NCBI RefSeq assembly: GCF_005049045.1
Contig: NZ_SUPK01000013.1
Span: 1 to 61,987 of the forward strand
Source: Cohnella pontilimi
Lineage (GTDB): Bacteria > Bacillota > Bacilli > Paenibacillales > Paenibacillaceae
Length of the DNA: 61,987 bases
Direction: 5' to 3'
Part shown: one piece after another, positions 1-10,560 of the stretch
Layout of the letters: each line of letters opens with the position of its first letter
Position numbering within the stretch: position 1 is the stretch's first letter
Notes under the pieces: model-generated
Seen by the model: the letters and a program-made list of their open reading frames with translations, nothing else
Told to the model about the DNA's origin: nothing
Database searches by the model: none
Program-made: the position numbers and the translations under genes

Positions 1-12
1 ACTCTCCATAAA
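1..12 (-). rRNA. 16S rRNA, 5' end only (partial)
   Basis: On the minus strand the last twelve bases of the window read TTTATGGAGAGT, the usual start of a Firmicutes 16S rRNA (normally followed by TTGATCCTGGCTCAG, here beyond the edge). The rrn promoter and boxA-like leader upstream fit. Only the first bases are inside the window, so the call rests on this short match plus context. Confidence 0.75.
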
Positions 13-103
13 GGTAAAACTTTATTAGAGAGCCATGATGGCTCAATTTTAAATCGTTGTCCATCGTCTCAAATGAAACGACAGGGTCCGTATTACGCTC
101 GAT

Positions 104-124
104 GTTCAGTTTTCAAGGAGCAAT
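104..124 (-). promoter_or_regulatory. rrn leader boxA-like antitermination element
   Basis: The minus strand reads TGCTCCTTGAAAACTGAAC between the rrn promoter and the 16S start. This matches the conserved CTTTGAAAACTGAAC-type element found in Bacillus and Paenibacillus rRNA leaders, where NusB/S10-type antitermination and pre-rRNA processing occur. The role is inferred from family knowledge. Confidence 0.6.
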
Positions 125-158
125 CTTTATTTCGTACCGCGTCAGAAGCGGCTTAAAT

Positions 159-187
159 AATATATCACGCTGGCTAGCCCAATGCAA
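159..187 (-). promoter_or_regulatory. sigma-A promoter of the downstream rrn operon
   Basis: The minus strand has TTGCAT, a 17-base spacer and TATATT, followed about 140 bases later by the 16S 5' end. No gene lies between. Position and quality fit an rRNA operon promoter that fires away from lysS, so the rrn operon is not dependent on readthrough. Confidence 0.7.
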
Positions 188-263
188 CCCTTTTTCAGCT
201 GGTTGTTTCAGGCAATTCCGACGTATTTACGCATGTATTTCCGATATAGTTGGCGCAAACGAT

Positions 264-294
264 AAAGCCGCCTGCCCTGGCGGGCAGACGGCTT
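264..294 (-). terminator. Rho-independent terminator after lysS
   Basis: A GC-rich hairpin (AAGCCGTCTGCCC / GGGCAGGCGGCTT with a four-base loop) begins about 25 bases past the lysS stop and is followed by TTTATCG on the minus strand. It separates lysS from the rrn promoter. Confidence 0.8.
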
Positions 295-316
295 ACTTCC
301 AACGCAACAAACGAAT

Positions 317-1843
<1,527 letters not shown>

Positions 1844-1863
1844 TCACTTGCTTATTAACAGCC

Positions 1864-1889
1864 AAAAAAGCTTCCGGAGGAAGCTTTTT
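1864..1889 (-). terminator. Terminator between greA and lysS
   Basis: The minus strand reads AAAAAGCTTCC-TCC-GGAAGCTTTTTT, a hairpin with a T-run, lying between the greA stop and the lysS start. It may act as a partial terminator or attenuator for lysS. Confidence 0.75.
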
Positions 1890-1921
1890 CGCTGTCTGCG
1901 CTTGCCGGGGCAAGACCGCCA

Positions 1922-2398
1922 TCACTTCTTGATATCGACGATTTTGTATTTAATGATGCCCGCGGGAACGTTCACTTCAACGGTGGTGCCTTTCTTTTTA
2001 CCGATAATCGCTTTCCCGACAGGGCTCTCGTTGGAAATCTTGTTCTGCAGCGGGTCCGATTCGGCCGTTCCTACAATCGTATAATGAACGGTGTCGCCGA
2101 ATTCCAGGTCTTTCACGATGACGGTGGAGCCGATGCCTACCGTATCGAGGTTGATTTCGTCATTGTTGATGATGCGAGCGTTGCGAAGCATCTTCTCCAG
2201 CGTGATGATGCGTCCTTCGATAAAGGCCTGTTCGTTCTTGGCATCCTCGTATTCGGAGTTCTCGCTAATATCGCCGTATCCGATCGCGATCTTGATGCGC
2301 TCCGCCACCTCGCGGCGTTTCACCGATTTCAGGTTCTCAAGCTCCTCTTCCAGCCTCTTGAGCCCATCGGGGGTTAAAAGGACTTCCTTATCGCTCAT
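1922..2398 (-). CDS. greA: Transcription elongation factor GreA
   Basis: Binds RNA polymerase in the secondary channel and stimulates cleavage of backtracked transcripts. The 158-residue product has the N-terminal coiled coil (residues about 10-75, with [20 protein letters not shown] and an acidic tip around [12 protein letters not shown]) and the C-terminal FKBP-like domain ([11 protein letters not shown]). The ATG that gives MSDKEV is chosen because it follows GGAGATCGGTGAA and yields the usual length; an upstream in-frame TTG adds five residues and lacks a ribosome site. It has its own consensus promoter. Confidence 0.96.
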   Translation of the reverse strand: MSDKEVLLTPDGLKRLEEELENLKSVKRREVAERIKIAIGYGDISENSEYEDAKNEQAFIEGRIITLEKMLRNARIINNDEINLDTVGIGSTVIVKDLEFGDTVHYTIVGTAESDPLQNKISNESPVGKAIIGKKKGTTVEVNVPAGIIKYKIVDIKK

Positions 2399-2538
2399 TT
2401 CACCGATCTCCAATCGTGGAATGGTCTATTGCCTGCTTAATTGGGTTACTCCAATATATGGTCTTTCCGCTTGGACATGACAGCTAAAAGGCTGGAACTT
2501 GATCCCATTCGCGCCCGACCTTGCGAATATTGGTTCTG

Positions 2539-2567
2539 ATTATATTTCAACCCCCGGAAAATGTCAA
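2539..2567 (-). promoter_or_regulatory. Consensus sigma-A promoter of greA
   Basis: TTGACA, 17-base spacer, TATAAT on the minus strand, a perfect match to both consensus hexamers. It lies between dusB and greA and predicts a leader of about 130 bases. Confidence 0.85.
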
Positions 2568-2598
2568 TTCGCGGAAATGCCTACAAAACCGCACGTTT

Positions 2599-3627
2599 TT
2601 AGTGAACCAGCAGTTCTCCGGACTCGGTGCCGTCCGTCGCTTCGCGGTCCATCTCGGCCTCCACCTTGTGAACATACTCTTCAAGAGCTGCCGCAACGGC
2701 ATCCCGCTCCGTCATGTCCATCAGGGAATCTTTGACTTGTGCGGATCCCGGCAGCCCTTTCAAATACCAAGCGAGATGCTTGCGCATTTCACGCACCGCT
2801 TGCGCCTCGCCTTTCAGGTTGACCAGCCGATCGAGGTGCAGCAAGGCGATGCGGATCTTCTCGCTCGGTCTAGGCTCCGGCAGGATTTCGCCGCGCGTAA
2901 GGTAATGGACCGTACGATACAGCATCCACGGATTTCCGAGTGCGCCGCGGCCGATCATGACGCCGTCGCAGCCGGTATGTTCGAGTAGCCGCTTGGCGTC
3001 TTCGGGTGAAAACACGTCGCCGTTGCCGATGACGGGAATCGACACGGCCTGTTTAACGTCCCTTATAATATCCCAGTTCGCTTTGCCCGTATACAATTGC
3101 TCCCGGGTACGTCCATGCACGCTGACCGCCGCCCCTCCCGCACGTTCGACAGCTTGCGCGTTCTCCACCGCGTAAATATGCTGGTCATCCCAGCCGATTC
3201 GCATTTTCACGGTCACCGGCTTTTTCGCCGCTTCCACCGCATAAGAAACCATATCGTATATCTTTTTCGGATCCAGCAGCCAACGAGCTCCGGCATCACA
3301 TTTGGTCACCTTCGGAACCGGGCATCCCATATTGATATCGATGATGTCCGCATTGGTGTTCTCATCTACATATTTCACCGCGGCCACCAGAGACTCCTTG
3401 TCGCCTCCAAAAATCTGCAGGCTCAGCGGTTTTTCTCTTTCATCCACATACAGCATTTCCAAAGTGCGCTGGTTGCCGTGCATGATCGCCTTGTCGCTCA
3501 CCATTTCCGCGCATACCAGTCCGCAGCCAAATTCCTTGGCGATCAGCCGGAAGGCCGGATTGCATACGCCCGCCATCGGAGCCAGCACGACATTGTTATC
3601 CATCGGAATGTTGCCGATTTTCAGCAT
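2599..3627 (-). CDS. dusB: tRNA-dihydrouridine synthase
   Basis: FMN-dependent enzyme reducing uridines in the tRNA D-loop. The 342-residue product shows the FMN/TIM-barrel start VLAPMAGVCNPAFR, the catalytic cysteine segment DINMGCPVPKVTK, the HGRTREQLYTGKANW motif and the phosphate-binding IGNGDVFSPEDA and GCDGVMIGRGALGNPW segments. The ATG giving MLKIGNIP is preceded by AAAGGAG; longer readings start inside folK. It closes the folate operon, 14 bases after folK, as yacF does in B. subtilis. Confidence 0.95.
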   Translation of the reverse strand: MLKIGNIPMDNNVVLAPMAGVCNPAFRLIAKEFGCGLVCAEMVSDKAIMHGNQRTLEMLYVDEREKPLSLQIFGGDKESLVAAVKYVDENTNADIIDINMGCPVPKVTKCDAGARWLLDPKKIYDMVSYAVEAAKKPVTVKMRIGWDDQHIYAVENAQAVERAGGAAVSVHGRTREQLYTGKANWDIIRDVKQAVSIPVIGNGDVFSPEDAKRLLEHTGCDGVMIGRGALGNPWMLYRTVHYLTRGEILPEPRPSEKIRIALLHLDRLVNLKGEAQAVREMRKHLAWYLKGLPGSAQVKDSLMDMTERDAVAAALEEYVHKVEAEMDREATDGTESGELLVH

Positions 3628-3641
3628 GGTTCTCAACTCCT

Positions 3642-4136
3642 TTACCGGGACTCGTCCAAAGTGCCCCATTGTCGAATTCCTGTTTCGTCCGGTCGCAGAG
3701 CTTCCAACACCGTCTGCCACGGAAACTTCAAACCGTTCGGCCAAACGTCGCGAAGCGGCACCAGCACGAACGCCCGCTCTCCCATGCGGGGATGCGGGAG
3801 CGTCAGAACATCCGTCTGCATCGTAACGTCTTCATACAACAGCAAGTCCAAATCGATCGTTCTCGGTCCCCAGCGGACATCCCGCACTCGGCCCATCTCT
3901 TTCTCGATCTGCAGCAGCTTCCGGAGCAGTTCGACAGGCGCCAAATCCGTCCTAATCGCTGCCGCCATATTCAGAAAAGCCGGCTGGTCGGTATAACCGA
4001 CCGGTTCCGTCTCATATACGGCAGAAATTCTTCTTACTTCGATACCTGGCGTCAACCGCAATCGATCGATCGCCTCTGCCAAAGACCTCTCGCGTTCGCC
4101 GAGATTCGCACCTAACGCCACATACGCTTCCTTCAA
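3642..4136 (-). CDS. folK: 6-hydroxymethyl-7,8-dihydropterin pyrophosphokinase
   Basis: Transfers pyrophosphate from ATP to hydroxymethyl-dihydropterin, the step before dihydropteroate synthase. The 164-residue product has the family start YVALGANLGERE and the signature RWGPRTIDLDLLLYEDV with LPHPRMGERAFVLVPL. A TTG start is used: it follows AAAGGA and the next upstream in-frame codon is a stop. It begins five bases after the folB stop, which suggests translational coupling. Confidence 0.95.
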   Translation of the reverse strand: MKEAYVALGANLGERERSLAEAIDRLRLTPGIEVRRISAVYETEPVGYTDQPAFLNMAAAIRTDLAPVELLRKLLQIEKEMGRVRDVRWGPRTIDLDLLLYEDVTMQTDVLTLPHPRMGERAFVLVPLRDVWPNGLKFPWQTVLEALRPDETGIRQWGTLDESR

Positions 4137-4141
4137 TCACG

Positions 4142-4534
4142 TCAATCCTTTACGGGTACGACATTTCCTTGGTCGTCCCTTTGTCTCCTAAGCTCCACCG
4201 TCACACCGTCGAACGTGATATCAAAAGGCGGGTTCGGCTTCGTCACGGAAACCGTGGCTTCGCTGATAATAGTATACGTACCGAGTATGCCCGACGCAAT
4301 GTTTTCCGCCAGCGCTTCGATCAGCTTCACGGGAGGGCCTTCGACAATCCTCTTCACCAACGCGTGGATTTCGGCATAATTGACGGTATCTTCTACGTTG
4401 TCCGAGTGCGAGGCCCGGCTCAAATCCAACCGCAGATCCAGATCCACGATGAACTTTTGTCCCAGTTTATTCTCTTCCGCAAAAACTCCATGATAGCCGT
4501 AAAACTGCATACGCCGCAGCAGCATCCGGTCCAT
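4142..4534 (-). CDS. folB: Dihydroneopterin aldolase
   Basis: Cleaves dihydroneopterin to 6-hydroxymethyl-dihydropterin and glycolaldehyde. The 130-residue product has MQFYGYHGVFAEENKLGQKF near the start, the conserved central region with NYAEIHALVKRIVEG and LIEALAENIA, and VSVTKPNPPFDITFDGV near the end. The ATG shares its A with the folP stop (TAATG), with GGAG seven to ten bases upstream. Slightly long for the family because of the C-terminal tail. Confidence 0.95.
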   Translation of the reverse strand: MDRMLLRRMQFYGYHGVFAEENKLGQKFIVDLDLRLDLSRASHSDNVEDTVNYAEIHALVKRIVEGPPVKLIEALAENIASGILGTYTIISEATVSVTKPNPPFDITFDGVTVELRRQRDDQGNVVPVKD

Positions 4535-5391
4535 TATCGTCCGCTCCTTCCGGCCTGACGGTAAACGATCGCATCGGTCATGGCCGCGACCCGTTTCATC
4601 TGTTTGACGTCGTGAACCCGAACGATCTGGCATCCTTGCGCAATGCCGAGCGACACGGTCGCCGCCGTTCCCTCCAACGCGTCGTCCACCGTCACGTCCA
4701 GGGTGCGGCGGATGAAGGTTTTGCGCGATGTGCCCAGCAGTACGGGATAGCCCAGCCGGACGATCCGGTCCAACTGTCCCATGAGTTCGACATTTTCATC
4801 ATAATCTTTCGCGAATCCGATGCCCGGATCGAGCCAGATGTTCTCCTCCGCTACTCCGGCCGCTCGTGCCCTGGCCACGGAAGCCTTCAAATCTCCCAGT
4901 ACATCCGGCACGAAATCCGCGTAATCGCGCTGCTCCCTGTTATGCATCAAAATAACCGGACAACCATAATCGGCGGCAACGGCAGCCATCCCGGGATCCT
5001 GCTTGAATCCCCAAATATCGTTCAAAATATGCGCGCCGGCTTCCATGGCCTGCCTCGCCGTTTCCGCTTTGTAAGTATCCAGGCTGATCGGCAGCTTCAC
5101 CGCCTCGCGGACCGCATGAATGACGGGCAGAATCCGCATCAGCTCTTCCTCGGTCGACACCGCTTCATGTCCCGGCCGGGTCGATTCGCCCCCGATATCG
5201 AGAATATCCGCTCCTTCTGCCGCCATCTCCCGCGCTTTTTCGACGGCGGCTTCCACGGCTTCGTAGCGTCCTCCGTCCGAGAACGAATCGGGCGTCACAT
5301 TCAAAATACCCATGATCAACGTTCTCCGACCCAGCTCCAGTCGCAAACCGTCGTGAAAGGTGTAAGTTCGATTATAAAATGCAGGTTCCAC
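4534..5391 (-). CDS. folP: Dihydropteroate synthase
   Basis: Condenses p-aminobenzoate with dihydropterin pyrophosphate; target of sulfonamides. The 285-residue TIM-barrel shows GILNVTPDSFSDGG (residues about 28-41), DIGGESTRPG (about 62-71) and the C-terminal IVRVHDVKQ segment. A GTG start overlaps the last 20 bases of pabC and is preceded by GAGAGGGG. It lies between the p-aminobenzoate genes and folB/folK, so the operon carries both branches that meet at this enzyme. Confidence 0.96.
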   Translation of the reverse strand: MEPAFYNRTYTFHDGLRLELGRRTLIMGILNVTPDSFSDGGRYEAVEAAVEKAREMAAEGADILDIGGESTRPGHEAVSTEEELMRILPVIHAVREAVKLPISLDTYKAETARQAMEAGAHILNDIWGFKQDPGMAAVAADYGCPVILMHNREQRDYADFVPDVLGDLKASVARARAAGVAEENIWLDPGIGFAKDYDENVELMGQLDRIVRLGYPVLLGTSRKTFIRRTLDVTVDDALEGTAATVSLGIAQGCQIVRVHDVKQMKRVAAMTDAIVYRQAGRSGR

Positions 5392-6262
5392 CCGATTCGC
5401 CCCTCTCTGCGCAATTCCGATACCCTTTCATCAGCTGCAGGGTCCGGGAGCCGACGTCCAGATTCCGGACAGGACGGCCGCCTTCCTCCTCCAGACCGAT
5501 GACCGGCACCACTTCCTGGACCGAGCCCGTCAAAAAGATTTCCTCCGCAGCCGCGAGATCGTTCCAGCTGAAACGCCCCTCCGATACTTGCCAACCGCCC
5601 GACGCCGCCAGCTCCATGACGAACGCCCGGGTAATGCCGGGCAGTGCGCCGGTCTCTAATGAAGGTGTGCATAGGACGTCACCGTTGAACCAAAACACGT
5701 TGCCCACGATTCCTTCGCACACGGATCCGCCGTTGTCCAGAAAAAGCCCTTCCGTGCCAGGACCGACACCGTCCGACGTCAGTTCCCGTTTCGCAACAAT
5801 ATTGTTCATATAATGGAAAGATTTTAACCGGACGCCGCCTTCCGGCGTGCTCCGGCGAACGCTCAGCCTGCGAAGCGTCTTGCCCGGCCGGCTGTCCGGC
5901 TCATCCGCCGCGAGCGGCTTGGCATATACGATTTCCATAGGAGCGTCATAGGGTTCCACGGGCAATCCGATCGGCCCGGAACCCGCGGAAACCGACCAAC
6001 GGATATAAGCATCGGAAAGCCCGTTTGCCGTGAGCAAACGGGTTACACCTTCCCGAAGGCGGTTCGTATCGGGATCAAACTGGATACCGAGCATCCGGCA
6101 GCCGTCAGCTAAACGATCCGCGTGCCGTTCCAAAAGCCACGGCTTCCCTTGATAGGTACGGAATGTCTCGAAAAGCCCCATCCCGTATAAAAAGCCGTGA
6201 TCAAACACCGAGATCACGGCCTCGCTGGATTCTTTCACTTGTCCGTTCAGCAAAACCTTCAT
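5372..6262 (-). CDS. pabC: Aminodeoxychorismate lyase (PLP fold type IV)
   Basis: Converts aminodeoxychorismate to p-aminobenzoate and pyruvate. The 296-residue product has [18 protein letters not shown] at the start, the catalytic lysine in [17 protein letters not shown], and the cofactor-binding [13 protein letters not shown] region typical of class IV PLP proteins. The start overlaps the pabA stop as ATGA, so translation is probably coupled. A D-amino-acid or branched-chain aminotransferase would share the fold, but the operon position settles the role. Confidence 0.93.
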   Translation of the reverse strand: MKVLLNGQVKESSEAVISVFDHGFLYGMGLFETFRTYQGKPWLLERHADRLADGCRMLGIQFDPDTNRLREGVTRLLTANGLSDAYIRWSVSAGSGPIGLPVEPYDAPMEIVYAKPLAADEPDSRPGKTLRRLSVRRSTPEGGVRLKSFHYMNNIVAKRELTSDGVGPGTEGLFLDNGGSVCEGIVGNVFWFNGDVLCTPSLETGALPGITRAFVMELAASGGWQVSEGRFSWNDLAAAEEIFLTGSVQEVVPVIGLEEEGGRPVRNLDVGSRTLQLMKGYRNCAERGESGGTCIL

Positions 6263-6840
6263 GCCCTCACGCCACTCTTGCTGGCGAGAAAGTTGCGGAG
6301 AATCCGCAAACCGTCCTCGGTCATGATGGATTCCGGGTGAAACTGCACGCCTTCCACATTGTACTGTTTATGCCGCAGCCCCATAATTTCGCCATCCTCG
6401 GACTCAGCCGTTACTTCCAAGGAGTCCGGCAGCGTGTCCCTCTTTACGATGAGGGAATGGTAACGGGTTGCAGTGAACGGTGATGGAAGTCCCTCGAAAA
6501 GGGTACGCCCGTCATGCCGAATTTCCGACGTTTTGCCGTGCATCAGTTTCTCAGCCCGTACCACTTCACCGCCGAACGCTTGTCCGATAGATTGATGTCC
6601 GAGGCAAACGCCCATAATCGGAATTTTTCCCTTGAACCGTTCGATCAGGGCCAGACTGATCCCCGCCTCGTTAGGTGTGCACGGACCGGGTGAAATGAGA
6701 ATATGATCCGGCGCCAGCTCAGCGATGCCTTCGAGCTCGATCTCGTCGTTCCTGCGCACGACCACTTCCTCGCCGAGCTCTCCCAAATACTGCACCAAAT
6801 TATACGTAAAGGAATCGTAGTTATCGATCACCAGAATCAT
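6259..6840 (-). CDS. pabA: Aminodeoxychorismate/anthranilate synthase, glutamine amidotransferase subunit
   Basis: Supplies ammonia from glutamine to PabB (and perhaps to TrpE, as the dual-use subunit of B. subtilis does). The 193-residue class I amidotransferase has the start [19 protein letters not shown], the nucleophile in [15 protein letters not shown] and the His-Glu pair in FHPESI. The ATG giving MILVID follows AAGGGGGA and lies inside the last 20 bases of pabB. Confidence 0.95.
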   Translation of the reverse strand: MILVIDNYDSFTYNLVQYLGELGEEVVVRRNDEIELEGIAELAPDHILISPGPCTPNEAGISLALIERFKGKIPIMGVCLGHQSIGQAFGGEVVRAEKLMHGKTSEIRHDGRTLFEGLPSPFTATRYHSLIVKRDTLPDSLEVTAESEDGEIMGLRHKQYNVEGVQFHPESIMTEDGLRILRNFLASKSGVRA

Positions 6841-8395
6841 TTGGGGTCCCCCTTGCATAGGCCTCCGCCGTCCACAGCGCTTTGGCTTTGTTCAGGCATT
6901 CGTAAAATTCCCGCTCCGGGTCGGAATCGATGACGATCCCTGCCCCTGCCTGGATATGGCACAATCCGTCTCTCCACAGAATTGTGCGAATAACTATATT
7001 AAATTCCATATCCCCCGAGTAGTCAATCCATCCCATCGCTCCCGTATAGGCTCCCCGCCGCACGGGCTCCAGCTCTTCGATGATCTCCATCGTACGAATT
7101 TTCGGAGCCCCGGTAATCGTTCCGCCCGGAAATACGGCAGCCATGACGTCCAGCGCATCTTTGCCCGAAGCAAGCCGAGCCTCGACTTGGGAGACGAGAT
7201 GCATGACATGAGAGTATTTTTCCACGGTGAGGAGCTCCGGCACTTTCACGGAACCGTAAGCCGCCACCCTTCCGAGGTCGTTGCGTTCCAGATCCACCAG
7301 CATGACGTGTTCCGCGCGTTCCTTTTCATTCGTGAGCAGCTCGTCTTCCATCGCCCGATCCTCGTCCGGCGTGCGTCCGCGTCTGCGGGTTCCGGCAATC
7401 GGGCGGGTGGTGAGCCGTCCGCCGTCCATTTTAACCAACAGCTCGGGGGAAGCGCTGACCAGCGAAAATTCAGGGGTACGGAGACAACCCATATAAGGAG
7501 AAGGATTCACCAGTCTCAGCCATTCATACAGTTCCTCGGGATCGGCGGCGGACGGACGGCTTTGCCGGAGAGAGAGGTTCACTTGGAACACGTCACCTTG
7601 CGCGATATATTCGCGGACACGCTCTACGGCCTGCATAAAATCGTGTTTGTCCAATGATGTTTGGAGTCCGGGAACCTTCTCTACGTCGAGATTCATCGGC
7701 TGTTCTTCGATTCGGCGAAGCATTGCCCTCCGTTTGGCCGCCAGCTCCGGAGAATCCGCCGTCTCGCGCCAGCGGATCCAGCTTTGCTCCATCTGGGCCG
7801 CGGTCTCTTCCGCCTGTCTAAACTTCCTCTCCAATTGTTGCGTGTCTAACTTTCCGGAGATCGGTGTGTGAACGGCTGCATAAATGGCGTTCTCCCGATG
7901 ATCCGCAATCCAGAGCTGCGTATATCGTTGGTAGAGGAAGTCGGGCAACTGGAGATCGTCGACCGCCGATTCCGGGATCTTCTCCAAATGCCGCGCCATA
8001 TCGTACGACCAAAAACCGAGCACCCCTCCTATGCAATCAGGTACTCCAGCGAGCTTCGGAGCCGTCGTCTGATTCAACCAATCTCGCATCATGTGAATCG
8101 GTTCTCCTTGCGCCTCGTATAGTTGCACCCATCGGTCGTCTCGATTTTCCATAACCTGAACCTGAGGACCTCGCCCTGTCAGCACCGACACCGGACGAGC
8201 GCCGACGATCGTATAACGACCGCCTTTGCCGCTTTCCAACACGCAGGCGTACTCGGAAGCGTCCGCCCATAATCCATCCCACAATGCAGGCAGTAAGCCG
8301 GATCCGCCTTCCGGGACATCAAGCTTCCGTACGAAAGGCAACATCGAGTACTCCCCGTTCCAGCGATGCCATTGCGACCCGTTCACCAAATCCAA
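6821..8395 (-). CDS. pabB: Aminodeoxychorismate synthase component I
   Basis: Chorismate-binding subunit making 4-amino-4-deoxychorismate. About 524 residues with the family signatures [20 protein letters not shown], the [21 protein letters not shown] block and [21 protein letters not shown]. The start is uncertain: a TTG preceded by GGAGGT is chosen because it keeps an N-terminal QWHRW...LPFVRKL segment and lies after the probable -10 box; an ATG at 8344 with GGGGAG upstream is the main alternative (507 residues). An ATG at 8440 would fall within the promoter. TrpE would look similar, but the pabA-pabC context favours PabB. Confidence 0.92.
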   Translation of the reverse strand: MDLVNGSQWHRWNGEYSMLPFVRKLDVPEGGSGLLPALWDGLWADASEYACVLESGKGGRYTIVGARPVSVLTGRGPQVQVMENRDDRWVQLYEAQGEPIHMMRDWLNQTTAPKLAGVPDCIGGVLGFWSYDMARHLEKIPESAVDDLQLPDFLYQRYTQLWIADHRENAIYAAVHTPISGKLDTQQLERKFRQAEETAAQMEQSWIRWRETADSPELAAKRRAMLRRIEEQPMNLDVEKVPGLQTSLDKHDFMQAVERVREYIAQGDVFQVNLSLRQSRPSAADPEELYEWLRLVNPSPYMGCLRTPEFSLVSASPELLVKMDGGRLTTRPIAGTRRRGRTPDEDRAMEDELLTNEKERAEHVMLVDLERNDLGRVAAYGSVKVPELLTVEKYSHVMHLVSQVEARLASGKDALDVMAAVFPGGTITGAPKIRTMEIIEELEPVRRGAYTGAMGWIDYSGDMEFNIVIRTILWRDGLCHIQAGAGIVIDSDPEREFYECLNKAKALWTAEAYARGTPNDSGDR

Positions 8396-8438
8396 AATCC
8401 GCCGACCTCCGTTCGAAATCCCGACAACGTCACACTCC

Positions 8439-8447
8439 ATTTTACCA
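8439..8447 (-). promoter_or_regulatory. Candidate extended -10 promoter of the folate operon
   Basis: The minus strand reads TGGTAAAAT immediately after the T-run of the cysK terminator and about 40 bases before the proposed pabB start. No good -35 box is visible, which is common with an extended -10. Confidence 0.4.
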
Positions 8448-8476
8448 AAAAAAAGCCTCCGCATTGCTGCGGAAGC
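8447..8476 (-). terminator. Terminator of cysK
   Basis: The minus strand reads GCTTCCGCA-GCAA-TGCGGAGGC followed by eight T residues, 25 bases after the cysK stop. It separates cysK from the folate operon. Confidence 0.9.
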
Positions 8477-8501
8477 CCCCTTACATACCCTGCTCCGATT
8501 A

Positions 8502-9443
8502 TCAGTTGTCGAAGTTAAACAACGGCGTGCTCAGGTAACGTTCGCCGTTAGACGGCACGATGGCCACGACGCGTTTGCCTTCACCCAGCTCTTTGGCCAC
8601 TTTCAGAGCGGCGTGGATGGCGGCGCCGGACGAAATACCGCACAGGATGCCTTCCTGCTTCGCTGCGGCACGAGCCACTTCGAACGCCTCGTCGTTCTCG
8701 ACGGTAATGACCCCGTCGTAAACTTGGCGATTCAATATTTCCGGAATAAAGTTGGCACCGATGCCCTGGATTTTATGAGGTCCAGGGTTGCCGCCGGACA
8801 GCAGCGGAGAACCGGCCGGCTCAACCGCGTAAATTTTGATGTTCGGGAAGTTCTTCTTCAGCACTTCGCCGGCGCCCGAGATCGTTCCCCCGGTACCGAT
8901 GCCGGCAATGAACGCGTCCAGCTTGCTGTCCAAAGAGTTGATCGCTTCGACGATTTCCGGACCGGTCGTTTCGCGGTGAATTTTCACGTTGTCCGGGTTT
9001 TTAAATTGCTGCGGCATGAAATAGTCGTTGTTCTGGGCCGTAATCTCTTCCGCCTTCTTAACGGCGCCGTTCATGCCTTCGGAACCCGGCGTCAATACGA
9101 GCTCCGCTCCGTATGCGCGAAGCAGGTTGCGGCGCTCCAAGCTCATCGTCTCCGGCATGACGAGAATGGCGCGGTACCCTTTCGCGGCTGCGACCATCGC
9201 CAATCCGATGCCGGTGTTCCCGCTTGTCGGTTCTACGATCGTCGTGACGCCCGGTTTGATGTCGCCGCGTTTCTCGGCTTCTTCAACCATGCTGATCGCG
9301 ATCCGGTCTTTCACGCTCGCGCCGGGATTCTGGTATTCCAATTTCACATAAATCTCCGCGCTTCCGGCCGGTACGAGACGGTTCAAACGAACCAGCGGCG
9401 TATCTCCGATCAATTCGGTAATGCTCTGCACAATCTTCGCCAT
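8502..9443 (-). CDS. cysK: Cysteine synthase (O-acetylserine thiol-lyase)
   Basis: Makes cysteine from O-acetylserine and sulfide with PLP. The 313-residue product has the cofactor lysine in [11 protein letters not shown] (about residue 44), [12 protein letters not shown] (about 70-81), and the phosphate loop [14 protein letters not shown]. The ATG follows GGAGGGAATGTC. It is monocistronic: own sigma-A promoter and terminator. A 27-base motif just downstream of the -10 box is shared with the tcyABC transporter promoter and probably binds a sulfur-responsive repressor. Confidence 0.96.
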   Translation of the reverse strand: MAKIVQSITELIGDTPLVRLNRLVPAGSAEIYVKLEYQNPGASVKDRIAISMVEEAEKRGDIKPGVTTIVEPTSGNTGIGLAMVAAAKGYRAILVMPETMSLERRNLLRAYGAELVLTPGSEGMNGAVKKAEEITAQNNDYFMPQQFKNPDNVKIHRETTGPEIVEAINSLDSKLDAFIAGIGTGGTISGAGEVLKKNFPNIKIYAVEPAGSPLLSGGNPGPHKIQGIGANFIPEILNRQVYDGVITVENDEAFEVARAAAKQEGILCGISSGAAIHAALKVAKELGEGKRVVAIVPSNGERYLSTPLFNFDN

Positions 9444-9487
9444 GACATTCCCTCCAATATAAAGGTACGGCTCTGCCGCATCGGTGC

Positions 9488-9514
9488 ATTAATCCGACTA
9501 AATCAGTCGGCTTT
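9488..9514 (-). promoter_or_regulatory. Candidate CymR-type operator at cysK
   Basis: The minus strand contains GCCGACT-N5-AGTCGGATTAAT. An aligned 27-base motif occurs at 25702-25728 before tcyA, with identical TCGGATTAAT at its end and the same spacing of half sites. It lies 12 bases downstream of the -10 box, where a bound repressor would block RNA polymerase. Identity of the regulator (an Rrf2-family CymR) is inferred from the two target genes. Confidence 0.55.
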
Positions 9515-9526
9515 CATTATGCTTTC

Positions 9527-9555
9527 ATCTTATCAACCCGCTAATGGAATGTCAA
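9527..9555 (-). promoter_or_regulatory. Sigma-A promoter of cysK
   Basis: TTGACA, 17-base spacer, TAAGAT on the minus strand, about 85 to 110 bases upstream of the cysK start. Confidence 0.75.
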
Positions 9556-9591
9556 TAGCCGCCGCTGTCCCCGTCGGCCGGTTCGCATGCG

Positions 9592-10557
9592 TTACCGGTC
9601 CACCGCTGAGGAAAGCCGAGGATCCAATACTTTGGCGCCGTATTTGCTCAGAAGACGCCGTTCGAGTTCGCGAATCGGAACCGCTTGCTGCATGGCCAGC
9701 TGTCTGCGAATCTCTTCCCGCACGGCAGAGAGCGGCTGACCGTCCGTTGTCTGCGTGCCTTTTAACTGAACCACTGCATATCCGGCATCGATTTTGACCG
9801 GTCCCGCAATTTCTCCCACATTCAACTGCGAGGCAGCTTGTAAAACGCGCGGATCTTGAAACGAGTCGTTTTCGTCGACCCAGCCCAAATAACCGCCGGT
9901 TTCCGCCGTCATCTCGTCTGTGGAGTACTCGCCGGCCAATGTACCGAAATCCGTACCTTGTTCGAGCTGCGACAGTACGTCATTCGCTTCGGCTTTAGAG
10001 GAAGTCACGATCCAGGCCAGCTCAAACTGCCGGCGAGAGGAGTAATCCCCCTCATGTTGCTTATAATATCCGGCGATTTGCTGTTCCGTAATCTGAACGT
10101 CCCGAGTGGCCAGCTTTTCCACCAACAGCCGGTATTTCGCGTCTTCTCGAACCGCTTCCTTGTCCAAACCGAGCTGCTTTTGCATAACGGCATAAAATTG
10201 GGCTTCTCCTTCATACCCTTCCATCATGCTTTTCAGTTCCTGTTCCAGCTCCTGCGCGCTTACCGTCAATCCGAGTTTTGCCGCTTCCCGGTTTACCGCT
10301 TCATGGAGCATGATCTCCCGAAGCGTGTCGCTGCCATAGGAGGACAGAAGACGCTGCGTCAATTCCGCTCGGCTGATCGATTTCCCGTCGACAACGCCGA
10401 CAGTATCGGCGGAGACTTCGCCCTTGGAGCCCGCGGACGGGGTGGCCGGCGAGATCTCCTTATTGTCATCGGACGCGGGAGAACAGCCGGTCAAGACGAC
10501 AGGCATCACAATCGTCACGAGCAGCAGCCGGCGCAGCGGCAAAACAATTTTCCCCAT
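9592..10557 (-). CDS. Peptidyl-prolyl cis-trans isomerase lipoprotein (PpiC/SurA type, YacD-like)
   Basis: Probable extracytoplasmic folding factor. The 321-residue product begins with a lipoprotein signal peptide ending in the lipobox VLTGC (cysteine about residue 25), followed by a SurA_N-like helical region and a parvulin domain (about residues 185-275) with ETGGYLGWVDENDSF and VGEIAGPVKIDAGYAVVQLKG. It begins three bases after hslO, in the position of yacD between hslO and cysK in B. subtilis. A second parvulin lipoprotein lies downstream of mfd. Confidence 0.9.
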   Translation of the reverse strand: MGKIVLPLRRLLLVTIVMPVVLTGCSPASDDNKEISPATPSAGSKGEVSADTVGVVDGKSISRAELTQRLLSSYGSDTLREIMLHEAVNREAAKLGLTVSAQELEQELKSMMEGYEGEAQFYAVMQKQLGLDKEAVREDAKYRLLVEKLATRDVQITEQQIAGYYKQHEGDYSSRRQFELAWIVTSSKAEANDVLSQLEQGTDFGTLAGEYSTDEMTAETGGYLGWVDENDSFQDPRVLQAASQLNVGEIAGPVKIDAGYAVVQLKGTQTTDGQPLSAVREEIRRQLAMQQAVPIRELERRLLSKYGAKVLDPRLSSAVDR

Positions 10558-10560
10558 CGT

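Noticed and set aside
8226..9797. 523-codon open frame on the plus strand over cysK and its promoter
   Set aside because: It runs through a clear terminator, promoter and operator of cysK and has no coding features.
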